A stretch of 9,803 nt of DNA from Anaerolineae bacterium CG2_30_64_16 (GCA_001871755.1 MNXL01000267.1:1-9803), one strand, 5' to 3'; positions 1-7,019 are shown, counted from the first letter of the stretch. A program made the numbers and translations. The notes: generated from the sequence alone by a model not told the origin.

Positions 1-144
1 CTTCGCTTTGTTGGCTCTACTGCGGTCTTGTCGGGATCATGCCGCTCAGAATGACACCGATGAGGCCCTCTGCACCAACACTAGAGAACGTGTGCCTGGA
101 TTGCAGGGCAGGCGCCGAGATCTCCAAAGAGGAGACGTTTTCGG

Positions 145-1266
145 ATGACGGACATCCCCGTGGTGGACTTGAAGGCACAGTATGCCAGCATCAAGTCCGA
201 AATCGACGCCGCGATTCAACGGGTGATCGAGAACACCAGCTTCATCATGGGCCCGGAGGTGCGAAACTTCGAAGCCGCATTTGCCCGCTTTGTCGGTGTG
301 AGCGAGGCCGCCGGCGTGGCGTCCGGGACGGCCGCGCTGCATTTGGCGCTGTTGGCGGCTGGGATTGGGCCCGGTGATGAGGTGATCACGACCCCCTTCA
401 CCTTCTATGCGACTGCTGAGGCGATCGAGCAGGCCGGCGCGACCCCCGTTTTTGTCGATATCACGCCCGACACCTATAATATCGATTCGAGCAAGATCGA
501 GGCCGGCATCACCTCCCGCACGCGCGGCATCGTCCCCGTGCATCTGTTCGGACAGGCGGCCGACATGGATGCTATCATGGCCGTGGCCAGGGCTCACGGG
601 CTCTGGGTGATCGAGGACGCGGCCCAGGCGCACGCGGCCGAGCATCGCGGACGGCGTTGTGGGAGCATGGGCGATCTCGCCTGCTTCAGCTTCTATCCGA
701 GCAAGAACCTGGGGGGTTACGGCGACGGCGGCATGGTCACCAGCAGTAACGCAGCGCTGATGGCGCGTGTCCGGCGGCTGCGCGACCACGGCCGGATCGG
801 CAAGTACGCGCATCTAGAGTTAGGCTGGGCATATCGGCTCGACGCGCTCCAGGCGGCCATCCTGAGCGCCAAACTGCCTCACGTGGAGGCGTGGACGGCG
901 GCGCGACAGGCTGCGGCGGGGCGCTACGATGCGCTGTTTGCGGACAGCGCGGTCATGACACCGGTTGCCCGGGAGGACAATCGCCACGTGTACTATGCCT
1001 ATGCCGTGCGCGTGCCGCGGCGAGATGCGTTGCTCGAGCATCTGGCTGCGAACGGGATCGGCGCCGTGATCCACTACCCGATCCCGATGCATCTACAGCC
1101 GGCATATCGGGAGATGGGGCTGCCGCGCGGGACCTTCCCGGTGGCCGAGATGGTGGCTGATCAGATCATCTCATTGCCCATGTTCCCCGAGATCACGCCC
1201 GCACAGCAGCAGCGAGTGGCCGAAACCGTGCTGGCGTTCCTGGCGGACGAAGGATCGCAGCAGTGA
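145..1266 (+). CDS. DegT/DnrJ/EryC1-family PLP sugar aminotransferase (WbpE-like)
   Basis: A 373-residue pyridoxal-phosphate enzyme predicted to transfer an amino group from glutamate to a keto-sugar nucleotide in the cytoplasm. The family fold is visible along the whole length: N-terminal VVDLKAQY, phosphate-binding SGTAAL at about 60-65, the cofactor aspartate in the EDAAQAH block (D158, Q161), the Schiff-base lysine K187 in FYPSKNLGGYGDGG, then RLDALQAAIL and the C-terminal HYPIPMHLQP. These blocks and the length fit WbpE / FdtB / PglE-type enzymes; WbpE-like is my preferred reading because a WbpB-type dehydrogenase and a hexapeptide acyltransferase lie downstream (7016-8792), but the exact sugar cannot be read from sequence. 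Start: ATG 145 is preceded by AGAGGAGA (128-135). Its stop overlaps the GTG start of the glycosyltransferase downstream (GTGA), implying translational coupling. Family call very sure, substrate inferred. Confidence 0.95.
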   Translation: MTDIPVVDLKAQYASIKSEIDAAIQRVIENTSFIMGPEVRNFEAAFARFVGVSEAAGVASGTAALHLALLAAGIGPGDEVITTPFTFYATAEAIEQAGATPVFVDITPDTYNIDSSKIEAGITSRTRGIVPVHLFGQAADMDAIMAVARAHGLWVIEDAAQAHAAEHRGRRCGSMGDLACFSFYPSKNLGGYGDGGMVTSSNAALMARVRRLRDHGRIGKYAHLELGWAYRLDALQAAILSAKLPHVEAWTAARQAAAGRYDALFADSAVMTPVAREDNRHVYYAYAVRVPRRDALLEHLAANGIGAVIHYPIPMHLQPAYREMGLPRGTFPVAEMVADQIISLPMFPEITPAQQQRVAETVLAFLADEGSQQ

Positions 1267-2345
1267 CGACCCGGGAGATGTCGCACACTATGCAAGACCC
1301 CCAAGACCAGATGCCGCGCGTCTCGGTGCTCGTGCCCGCGCGCGACGAAGCGGACAACGTCGCCGAGTTGGTGGCGCGGGTGGCGCGCGCGTTCGCCGCG
1401 TTGGACTTGCCCGAAGGCGCGGGCGAGCTGGTGTTGGTGGATGATGGTTCTACCGACGGCACCAGCCAGATCGCTGACGAGCTCAGCGCAAAGCACCCCT
1501 TCCTGCGGGTCATCCATCATCGGCGCAATCTCGGGTTGACCGCCGCGCTGCGGACCGGCTTTCGTGAGGTGCGCGGCGCGTTCGTCCTGTTTCTGCCTGC
1601 GGATCTGGAGGCGGACCCGGAGACCGACATCCCGCTGCTGCTGGGCAAGCTGGAGGAAGGGTACGATGCGGTAGCGGGTTGGCGGCAGGGGCGTCGAGAA
1701 GGCAAGGTGTTCGCCTCGGGCATCTACAATCTGGTGTCGCGCGGGCTTTTTGGGTTGACCGTGCACGATCTGAATTGGACGAAGGGGTTTCGCCGGGAAG
1801 TGATCGAGACCCTGCCGCCGTTACGTTCCGACTGGCACCGTTTTCTGCTGCACATCGTGGCGCAGCAGGGTTACCGGATCGGCGAGGTCGCCACACCCTG
1901 GCATCGTCGGCGGGCCGGCCGCTCCAAATTCGGCCTGGCGCGCATCCCGAAATCGCTGCTGGATGTGTTGGTGATCAAATTCCTGCTCACCTTCAGCCGG
2001 GAACCGATGCGCTTCTTCGGCGGGCTGGGTCTGACCGCTACGGCCAGTTCGCTGCTGGTCTTTGCCTATCTGTTGGGGCTCTGGCTCGTCAAAGGCAAGC
2101 AATTGCGGCCGATCTTCATCGCCGCGGGCGTCATCGGCCTGGCCGGTCTGACCTTGATCCTGATCGGCTTTATCACCGAACTGATCGTCAGCCAGAGCGA
2201 GCGCCTGCGTCGCCTGGAGCAGGATCTGCAAGACCTCAAGCGGATGCAGGGCCACACGGCCGGGTCGGGGCAGGTGTCAATCGAGGGCCCAGGCAGCCCC
2301 CGCGGCGAGTCGCGTTCCGCGATCCGGGTTGAAGATCTGCTGTAG
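1263..2345 (+). CDS. Family 2 glycosyltransferase with two C-terminal membrane helices (DPM1/GtrB-like)
   Basis: A 360-residue GT-A enzyme, predicted to move a sugar from a nucleotide donor onto polyprenyl phosphate at the inner face of the membrane. The catalytic domain spans about 18-240: VSVLVPARDEADNV, the donor-binding VDDGSTDGT (D60, D61), the DxD-like PADLEADP (D114, D118), TKGFRR, and the RRAGRSKFG signature (S221-G224) typical of dolichol/polyprenyl-phosphate sugar transferases. Two hydrophobic helices follow at about 252-276 and 284-309, as in GtrB-like proteins, then a charged heptad-like stretch (310-330, SERLRRLEQDLQDLK) that may form a short coiled coil, and a Pro/Gly/Ser-rich tail. 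Start: GTG 1263 is chosen because AAGGA (1250-1254) sits 8 bases upstream and GTGA overlaps the previous stop; ATG 1278 or 1290 are possible and would only trim the N-terminus. Acceptor and sugar unknown. Confidence 0.93.
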   Translation: MTTREMSHTMQDPQDQMPRVSVLVPARDEADNVAELVARVARAFAALDLPEGAGELVLVDDGSTDGTSQIADELSAKHPFLRVIHHRRNLGLTAALRTGFREVRGAFVLFLPADLEADPETDIPLLLGKLEEGYDAVAGWRQGRREGKVFASGIYNLVSRGLFGLTVHDLNWTKGFRREVIETLPPLRSDWHRFLLHIVAQQGYRIGEVATPWHRRRAGRSKFGLARIPKSLLDVLVIKFLLTFSREPMRFFGGLGLTATASSLLVFAYLLGLWLVKGKQLRPIFIAAGVIGLAGLTLILIGFITELIVSQSERLRRLEQDLQDLKRMQGHTAGSGQVSIEGPGSPRGESRSAIRVEDLL

Positions 2346-2462
2346 GCGTATCTTCTCAGTTTTTCGGGGTATGCTGGGGCCGGTCTGTGACCCAATGTCA
2401 CTAACATTCGCCCCTCGCTCGGGCCGCCGTTCGACAGGCTCAGGAGAGCCGCTCACGATGCA

Positions 2463-2537
2463 GTCTCCCGACCGTGCCCGCTCCGGCGGCCCAATTTGGC
2501 TGCCCCGGCGAGACTTCCGGTGGCTCGGTCAGGAGAC
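2463..2537. repeat. Imperfect inverted repeat with nested GC-rich hairpin
   Basis: The outer arms GTCTCCCGACCG (2463-2474) and CGGTCAGGAGAC (2526-2537) pair at 11 of 12 positions. Between them, GGCGGCC and GGCTGCC can pair (one G-T) around a CAATTT loop, extended by outer CCGG/CCGG pairs. No T-run follows, so a classical rho-independent terminator for the GT2 gene is not supported. It may be a REP-like element or a structured transcript end. Confidence 0.5.
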
Positions 2538-2561
2538 CGGCCATAGCCAGCGAGAAAAGGT

Positions 2562-2710
2562 TACTACTCAGGCTGGCCCCATTTTTCTACCACAAAGGCA
2601 CGAAGACACAAAGAGAATCTTGTCAAACACTATCCGGCCCTGGCACATAACCCCAGAAACTTGGTGACTTGGTGTCTTTGTGGTTAGAAAAGGAGGATGC
2701 CTGAGTAGTA
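2562..2710. repeat. MITE-like inverted repeat with 8-base periodic arms (nCACnAAG)
   Basis: About 149 bases with two inverted arms of about 50 bases around a 46-base spacer (2614-2659). The tips are identical over 12 bases: TACTACTCAGGC at 2562-2573 and its reverse complement at 2699-2710. A T-rich stretch ending in TTTTCTA follows in each arm. Each arm ends inward in three tandem 8-mers of form nCACnAAG: CCACAAAG, GCACGAAG, ACACAAAG at 2590-2613; and, on the - strand of 2660-2683, CCACAAAG, ACACCAAG, TCACCAAG. No transposase is encoded. Similar CACAAAG/CACGAAG repeats occur in many environmental bacterial genomes, from memory; whether this one is mobile is inference. Confidence 0.65.
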
Positions 2711-2779
2711 GCGAAAAAAGTTAGTGGCATGGGGGCTATGACCGAGCCACAGCTCCCAGATTATTGAGAGGATACCTGT

Positions 2780-2817
2780 CGGCCTTAAGGATAACCGGAC
2801 CCTGTCGGATAAGGCCG
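2780..2817. repeat. 8-bp inverted repeat CGGCCTTA / TAAGGCCG
   Basis: CGGCCTTA (2780-2787) and TAAGGCCG (2810-2817) are perfect inverted copies with a 22-base loop. The octamer CCTGTCGG is also repeated directly at 2775-2782 and 2801-2808. It abuts the longer hairpin at 2817-2897, so the two may be parts of one element. Confidence 0.5.
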
Positions 2818-2897
2818 TTCCAGAAAAATAGATGTCCCAAGATCGCCGGTTTTCCTGGGAATCTCAGGAGGTTCTGGGATGAGTATTTTTCTGGAAC
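2817..2897. repeat. Long hairpin spanning the start of the GT4 gene
   Basis: GTTCCAGAAAAATA (2817-2830) is the exact reverse complement of TATTTTTCTGGAAC (2884-2897), a 14-bp perfect stem. After two mismatches, 2833-2839 can pair with 2875-2881 (seven pairs, two of them G-U). The loop contains the ribosome-binding AGGAGG, and the right arm includes the ATG at 2879 and the first codons of the downstream gene. Confidence 0.7.
2866..2871 (+). promoter_or_regulatory. Shine-Dalgarno AGGAGG for the GT4 gene
   Basis: A perfect AGGAGG lies 7 bases before ATG 2879, close to ideal spacing. It decides in favour of this start even though the conserved family region begins only at the in-frame ATG 2936, which has no clear ribosome-binding site. 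The site lies in the loop of the 2817-2897 hairpin, whose stem would contain the start codon. Confidence 0.65.
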
Positions 2898-4120
2898 TAA
2901 CTAAGTGGCAGGGTTCGGCGTTTTGTGGACCTGTGATGACCAAACTCCTGATCATAACTACCAATTTCCCGCGTTGGCCCGGCGACCCGCATTCTCCCTG
3001 GTTGGTTGAGCTGCTTGGATTGCTGCGCCAGCAGGGCTTCACAGTGGCTGCCCTGGCCCCTGCGTTTCGAGGCCAGGGCAGCCACGAGATCTACCAGATG
3101 CACGTGCAGCGGTTTCGCTACGCCCCCGCCCGCTGGGAGACGCTGACGCACGAGGAGGGCGCGCCCAACAAGATCCGCCGGAACCCGCTCTACCTGCTGG
3201 CATTGCCGCTCTATCTCATCTCCGGGGTTTGCGCCGCGTGGCGGATGGGCCGGCGGCGCTACGATGTGATCCACGTGCATTGGCCGATGCCGCAAGGGCT
3301 GTTGGGCCTGGTGGCGCGCTGGGCCGGCGGTGGGCGCCTGGTGACAACCTTCTACGGCGCGGACCTGGTGATGAGCAAGCGGTTTCCGCTGGCGCGCCCC
3401 TTTTTGCGCTACTTCGCCGGCCAATGCGCCGATGTGGCCACGATTTCCTCCTTCACCGCGCGGGAGGTGGTTACCGTCACCGGGGTGACCCCGCGCATCA
3501 TCCCCTATGGCATCGTCCTGCCGCCAGTGGCCGCGCGCTGGCCCACGGAGCGCGGGTTGATTCTGACCGTTGGGCGGCTGGTGGCGCGTAAGGGGCACAT
3601 CTTCCTGGTCGAGGCGATGGCGCTGCTCAAACAACGGCCCGCTGCCAGGCTGGTCATCGTCGGCGAGGGGCACGAGCGGCCCCAGATCCAGGCGGCGATT
3701 CGCCGCCTGGATCTCGCAGACCGCGTCGAGCTCATGGGGCGGATCTCCGATGAGCGGCTCAACGAGCTATACGCGGCCTGTCACATCTTCGTGCTGCCGG
3801 CTATCGTGGACAGCACCGGTGACACCGAGATGCTGGGCATGGTGTCGCTGGAGGCGATGCGCTACCGCAAGCCGGTCGTGGCAACCCAGGTGGGCGGTAT
3901 TTCCGACATCGTGACGGATGAGGAGACCGGTCTGCTGGTCTCCCAGCGCGATCCCGCGGCGTTGGCCGCGGCCATCGATCGCCTGCTGGGGGATGACGCG
4001 CTGACCGAACGGCTGGGCCAGGCGGGCTACGATTTTGCGCGTCAGCATTTCGGATGGCCGGCCGTGGTTCAGCAAACGCTGGCGCTTTACGGCCGGCCGG
4101 ATGCGAACGGGTCAGATTGA
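2879..4120 (+). CDS. Family 4 glycosyltransferase (GT-B fold)
   Basis: A 413-residue retaining glycosyltransferase, predicted to add a sugar from a nucleotide donor to a growing glycan at the cytoplasmic membrane face. The GT-B pattern is clear: LLIITTNFPRWPGDPHSPW at the start of the acceptor domain, DVIHVHWPMPQG, TTFYGADL, the domain linker around IIPYGI, then ILTVGRLVARKGH with the donor-phosphate residues R233 and K238, VIVGEGHER, and the E(x7)E pair E317/E325 in EMLGMVSLE, followed by PVVATQVGGISDIV. Start: ATG 2879 is taken because of AGGAGG 7 bases upstream; the family core begins at Met20 (2936), and the first 19 residues, unlike the family, are partly encoded by the hairpin 2817-2897. 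ATG 2936 (394 residues) remains a real alternative. It stands alone between two non-coding spacers. Sugar and linkage unknown. Confidence 0.93.
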   Translation: MSIFLELTKWQGSAFCGPVMTKLLIITTNFPRWPGDPHSPWLVELLGLLRQQGFTVAALAPAFRGQGSHEIYQMHVQRFRYAPARWETLTHEEGAPNKIRRNPLYLLALPLYLISGVCAAWRMGRRRYDVIHVHWPMPQGLLGLVARWAGGGRLVTTFYGADLVMSKRFPLARPFLRYFAGQCADVATISSFTAREVVTVTGVTPRIIPYGIVLPPVAARWPTERGLILTVGRLVARKGHIFLVEAMALLKQRPAARLVIVGEGHERPQIQAAIRRLDLADRVELMGRISDERLNELYAACHIFVLPAIVDSTGDTEMLGMVSLEAMRYRKPVVATQVGGISDIVTDEETGLLVSQRDPAALAAAIDRLLGDDALTERLGQAGYDFARQHFGWPAVVQQTLALYGRPDANGSD

Positions 4121-4149
4121 AGCCCAGGTGTAGTCCCTGGCGGTCAGAA

Positions 4150-4178
4150 TTGTCGCAATGGGTGACCGCAGTTATAAT
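4150..4178 (+). promoter_or_regulatory. Probable sigma-70-type promoter (TTGTCG - 17 - TATAAT)
   Basis: TTGTCG (4150-4155) matches the -35 consensus at four of six positions and is followed after exactly 17 bases by a perfect TATAAT -10 box (4173-4178). Transcription would begin near 4185, just before the 19-bp inverted repeat, leaving a leader of about 120 bases ahead of ATG 4306. This would let 4306-8792 be transcribed on its own. Sequence evidence only. Confidence 0.55.
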
Positions 4179-4187
4179 GAAATCGGA

Positions 4188-4273
4188 CAGACCCTTCGGG
4201 TTTCGGGGTTGTGCGGTCGCGGCATTCACGGCGTATATCTCGTTCTCGGCGTGACCGAAACCCGAAGGGTCTG
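4188..4273. repeat. Perfect 19-bp inverted repeat in the leader of the 4306 gene
   Basis: The arm at 4188-4206 (CAGACCCTTCGGGTTTCGG) and its exact reverse complement at 4255-4273 flank a 48-base loop. Each arm also folds on itself (ACCC-TTC-GGGT). The stem lies between the predicted promoter and the coding region, so it could form in the mRNA; an AGGA (4290-4293) lies just after it, 12 bases before the ATG. It is either a mobile-type repeat or a leader hairpin. The CCCTTCGGG core recurs at 8881-8889. Confidence 0.7.
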
Positions 4274-4305
4274 GCGAGCGGCCATTTTCAGGACAGATAG
4301 TAAAG

Positions 4306-6066
4306 ATGGTAGAGCCAAATCAGCGGTCCACACACGCCCCAGAATCGGCCCGGGTGCTGGTGATTGGCCTGGATGGCGCCACGTACCGCCTGATCAGCCC
4401 GTTGGCGGCCGCGGGCCAATTGCCGAACCTGCAGCGCCTCATGCAAAACGGCGCGGCCGGCGTCCTGCAATCCACGATCCAGCCCTCGTCCGAGCAGGCC
4501 TGGGCGACCTTCATGACCGGCCAGAACAATGGCCGGCACGGCGTGTACGGCTTCCAACAGCGCCGGCCGGGCACCTACCAGTTCAGCTACGTCAACGGCC
4601 ACAGCATTCGCGCGCCGTCTCTGTGGCGCCTTCTGAGCCAGCGCGGGCGAGATGTGATCGTCATCAACGTGCCGATGACCTATCCGCCCCAGCCGGTGCG
4701 CGGGGTATTGATCGGCGGCTTGTTGAGCCCGGGTGTGCACAGCGATTTCACCTATCCCCCCGGCTTGTACGCCGAGCTGCGGCAGGCGTGTGGCGACTAC
4801 GTCATCGACGTCGATATCGAGCGCGGCCAACTGAGCGACGACCAGTTGGCAGACACGGTCGAGGCGGCGCTGCGCATGATCCGGCTGCGCACCTGCGCGA
4901 CGCTCCATCTGGCCCGCACCCGGCCCTGGGATCTCCTGATGACCGTGTACGGCGCCAGCGATCGCCTGGCGCACAAATTCTGGAAGCACTGGGACCCCAA
5001 CCATCCCCTCCACACCCCCGAACTGGCTGCGGCGTTTGGCGATGTGCTCCCCCGCGTCTACCGGGAGTTGGACGCGGCCGTGGGCGAACTGTTGGCGGAG
5101 TTGGTGGATGAGCGCACCACGGTGTTCATCGTGTCGGATCATGGCTTCGGCGGCATGGAGAAGGCGGTCTATCTCAATCGCTGGCTCATGCACCAGGGCT
5201 ATCTGACCCTCAAGTCCGGTGTGCCGCGGGATGTCCGCCGGTGGCTACAACTGGTGGTGCGCTCGGCGTTGCGGCAGGGGCGCAGTTTGCTGGCGAATCC
5301 GGCGCTGGCCCAGGTCAAACAGTGGGCCTTTGCGCGCTTTCCGCGGCTGAAAGGCGATCTCTACTCTTCGGTCGCGTTTGCGCAGGTCGACTGGACCCGC
5401 ACGCGGGCCTATGCCTTGGGCAATATGGGCAATATCTACTTGAACTTGCAGGGGCGCGAGCCCGCGGGCATCGTGGCGCCCGGCGCGACCGCGTCGGCGC
5501 TCCAGGATGAACTGATCGCGGCCCTACGCGGGCTGATCAACCCTGATTCGGGGACGCCGGTTTTCCATACGATCTATCGCGGGGCCGATCTCTATCACGG
5601 CCCGTATGTCGGGGATGGGCCGGACATCGTAGGCGTCAAGGACTGCCGCTATCACGTGGTCACGGCCGACTGGCAGAGAGGAGATGATATCGTGGCGCCG
5701 TTGGGCTCCGTCATGCACTTCGCCGCCGATCAGTCCGGCCAGCATGAGCTGGAGGGCGTGGTGATGGCGAGCGGCCCGGGTGTGCGCCGCGGCGTGGAGA
5801 TCGGCACGGCCCGCCTGCTGGACGCCGCGGCCACAATTCTATACGCGCTGCATGAGCCCATCCCGGCCGACATGGATAGCCGCGTGATCGATGCGCTGTT
5901 CGAGCCGACCCTGCTCGCCCAACGGCCGCCCAAGCTCGCAAGTCGCTATCAATCCGCCGCGCCAGACGATGATGAGCAGAGCGACCCTCCTGATCTGTCG
6001 GATTACACCGACTCGGAAGCGGCGCAGGTGCGCGACCGGCTGATCGCGCTGGGATACCTCGACTGA
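4306..6066 (+). CDS. Alkaline-phosphatase-superfamily phosphodiesterase/phosphohydrolase (COG3379-like)
   Basis: A 586-residue metal-dependent phosphohydrolase of the type I phosphodiesterase / nucleotide pyrophosphatase branch. Visible metal-site and catalytic elements: D23 in VIGLDGAT, the probable nucleophile S62 in PSSEQAWATFMTG (the place usually held by Ser or Thr), HGVYGF, D219 and H223 in ASDRLAHKFW, D278-H279 in VSDHGFGG, and H480 in GQHELEGVVMASGPG. The C-terminus ends in an acidic patch and DRLIALGYLD, an ending I recall from related predicted phosphohydrolases. There is no signal peptide or membrane helix: the enzyme core starts by residue 16, suggesting a cytoplasmic or peripheral protein. 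Its substrate is unknown; the setting suggests a lipid-linked sugar phosphate or phospholipid head group. The stop overlaps the next start by one base (TGATG). Superfamily sure, role not. Confidence 0.9.
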   Translation: MVEPNQRSTHAPESARVLVIGLDGATYRLISPLAAAGQLPNLQRLMQNGAAGVLQSTIQPSSEQAWATFMTGQNNGRHGVYGFQQRRPGTYQFSYVNGHSIRAPSLWRLLSQRGRDVIVINVPMTYPPQPVRGVLIGGLLSPGVHSDFTYPPGLYAELRQACGDYVIDVDIERGQLSDDQLADTVEAALRMIRLRTCATLHLARTRPWDLLMTVYGASDRLAHKFWKHWDPNHPLHTPELAAAFGDVLPRVYRELDAAVGELLAELVDERTTVFIVSDHGFGGMEKAVYLNRWLMHQGYLTLKSGVPRDVRRWLQLVVRSALRQGRSLLANPALAQVKQWAFARFPRLKGDLYSSVAFAQVDWTRTRAYALGNMGNIYLNLQGREPAGIVAPGATASALQDELIAALRGLINPDSGTPVFHTIYRGADLYHGPYVGDGPDIVGVKDCRYHVVTADWQRGDDIVAPLGSVMHFAADQSGQHELEGVVMASGPGVRRGVEIGTARLLDAAATILYALHEPIPADMDSRVIDALFEPTLLAQRPPKLASRYQSAAPDDDEQSDPPDLSDYTDSEAAQVRDRLIALGYLD

Positions 6067-7019
6067 TGTCTCGACGGAAGCTCCGCGTCCTCCTCCAACT
6101 GCTGGTCGTGCTGATTATCCTGGTCTTTTGGGCGCGGGTTGTCTGGCGCAATTGGGACCAGGTGGCCGCCTTTCAATGGCGGATCTCATGGCTTGCGCTA
6201 AGCCTGTCGATGGTTATGCTGGTGCTCCAGGCTGTGCTGTTAGCCACGATCTGGTGGCGGATCCTGTGGGTGATGGGGGAGCGACTGCCGTGGTGGCAAG
6301 GGATCGCGCTGTGGTTGCAGGCGCAGCTCGCGCGCTATCTGCCCGGGGGGGTGTGGGATGTCGCGGCTCGCGTCGTCATCGGCCGCCAGATCGGCGTGAG
6401 TGGCCGGCGCATGTCGGCCAGTGTGAGCCTGGAGATGGGGCTGCAGGTGCTGAGCGCGTCGGTGTTCTTGATCCTGGCCCTGGCTCTACGGTTGGAGCGA
6501 CCGCCGACCGCCTACGTGGTGTTGGCGGCGCTGGCGGTGCTGGGCTCGCTGGTCGCGTTGATCCCTCCGGTGTTCACGCGGTTGCTGAATCTTGGGCTGC
6601 GCCTGCTCCGGCAACCACCCTTGACGCTGCAGTTGACCTATCGCACCATCCTGGCGTTCTTTGGCGCGCGCCTGGTGGGGCATTTCTTGTTGGGCGCCGG
6701 CTTCGTGCTGTTCGTCAGTGGGTTGGGGGCGGTGTCGTGGTCGGCCGCGCCGCTGGTTGCATCCGCCTATGTCGGGGCCTGGCTGATCGGGTTTCTTGCG
6801 GTTTTTGTTCCCACGGGGATCGGGGTGCGAGAAGGGGCGCTGGCTGTGCTGTTGGGCAGTCAGTTTCCGTTTGCCGCCATCTCGACCATCGCGCTGGGCT
6901 ATCGGATCGCGATTGCCTTACGTGACCTGCTGGTGGCGTTTTTCGGCAATTGGTTGAGCCGCCGGGCGAGCCGGGCACGGTCAGGAGACCGGCCCGAGCG
7001 AGTGGGCCTGGCCGAATGA
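6066..7019 (+). CDS. Polytopic membrane protein, LPG_synthase_TM / UPF0104 flippase-like family
   Basis: A 317-residue integral membrane protein with about seven or eight hydrophobic segments (roughly 7-27, 40-68, 120-142, 148-172, 195-222, 228-252, 262-288). Two family signatures are present: QLARYLPGGVWDVAARVVIG (87-106) and FVPTGIGVREG (247-257), both characteristic of the transmembrane domain found in lysylphosphatidylglycerol synthases and in AglD-like proteins. The soluble aminoacyl-transferase domain of MprF is absent, so lysyl-PG synthesis is not implied. Family members are thought to handle or flip lipids and polyprenyl-linked glycans; this is family knowledge, not shown here. Its start shares one base with the upstream phosphohydrolase stop, and its own stop overlaps the next start as ATGA, placing it in one translationally coupled unit. 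Confidence 0.88.
   Translation: MSRRKLRVLLQLLVVLIILVFWARVVWRNWDQVAAFQWRISWLALSLSMVMLVLQAVLLATIWWRILWVMGERLPWWQGIALWLQAQLARYLPGGVWDVAARVVIGRQIGVSGRRMSASVSLEMGLQVLSASVFLILALALRLERPPTAYVVLAALAVLGSLVALIPPVFTRLLNLGLRLLRQPPLTLQLTYRTILAFFGARLVGHFLLGAGFVLFVSGLGAVSWSAAPLVASAYVGAWLIGFLAVFVPTGIGVREGALAVLLGSQFPFAAISTIALGYRIAIALRDLLVAFFGNWLSRRASRARSGDRPERVGLAE

Larger units (their letters stand above)
2346..2878. other. 533-base gene-free stretch rich in inverted repeats
   Basis: No frame here reads like a protein on either strand. The stretch separates the GT2 and GT4 genes and holds, in order: small hairpins at 2387-2401 (GTGAC/GTCAC) and 2437-2450 (GGCTC/GAGCC, inside a TTCGACAGGCTCAG motif), an 11-of-12 inverted repeat at 2463-2537, a MITE-like inverted repeat at 2562-2710, an 8-bp inverted repeat at 2780-2817, and a long hairpin at 2817-2897 that runs into the next gene. 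No convincing promoter was found. It looks like a landing pad for short non-coding repeats. Confidence 0.75.

Noticed and set aside
2..148. Open frame from the window edge ending in TGA 146-148, which overlaps ATG 145 as ATGA, as if an upstream gene ended there
   Set aside because: All three + frames near the edge are open for some distance, the encoded peptide has no recognisable character, and 49 codons are too few to judge. The upstream sequence would settle it.
2387..2401. Terminator for the GT2 gene (GTGAC/GTCAC hairpin)
   Set aside because: The stem is only 5 bp and no T-run follows; the nearby TTTTT lies before the stem.
2329..2667. Open frame of 112 codons across the spacer after the GT2 gene
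   Set aside because: It overlaps the GT2 end and runs through several inverted repeats. The translation has no domain-like character and no good ribosome-binding site.
2590..2683. CRISPR-like short repeats (8-mers nCACnAAG)
   Set aside because: The units are only 8 bases, directly abutting without spacers, and inverted between arms. This is an inverted-repeat element, not an array.
2897..3673. Long open frame on the - strand, 258 codons
   Set aside because: It is antisense to the GT4 gene, whose motifs are clear on the + strand. The translation is rich in His, Arg, Gly and Gln, as expected for the mirror of GC-rich coding sequence.
4288..5193. Long open frame on the - strand, 301 codons
   Set aside because: Antisense to the phosphohydrolase, with no recognisable domain and a composition typical of a shadow frame.
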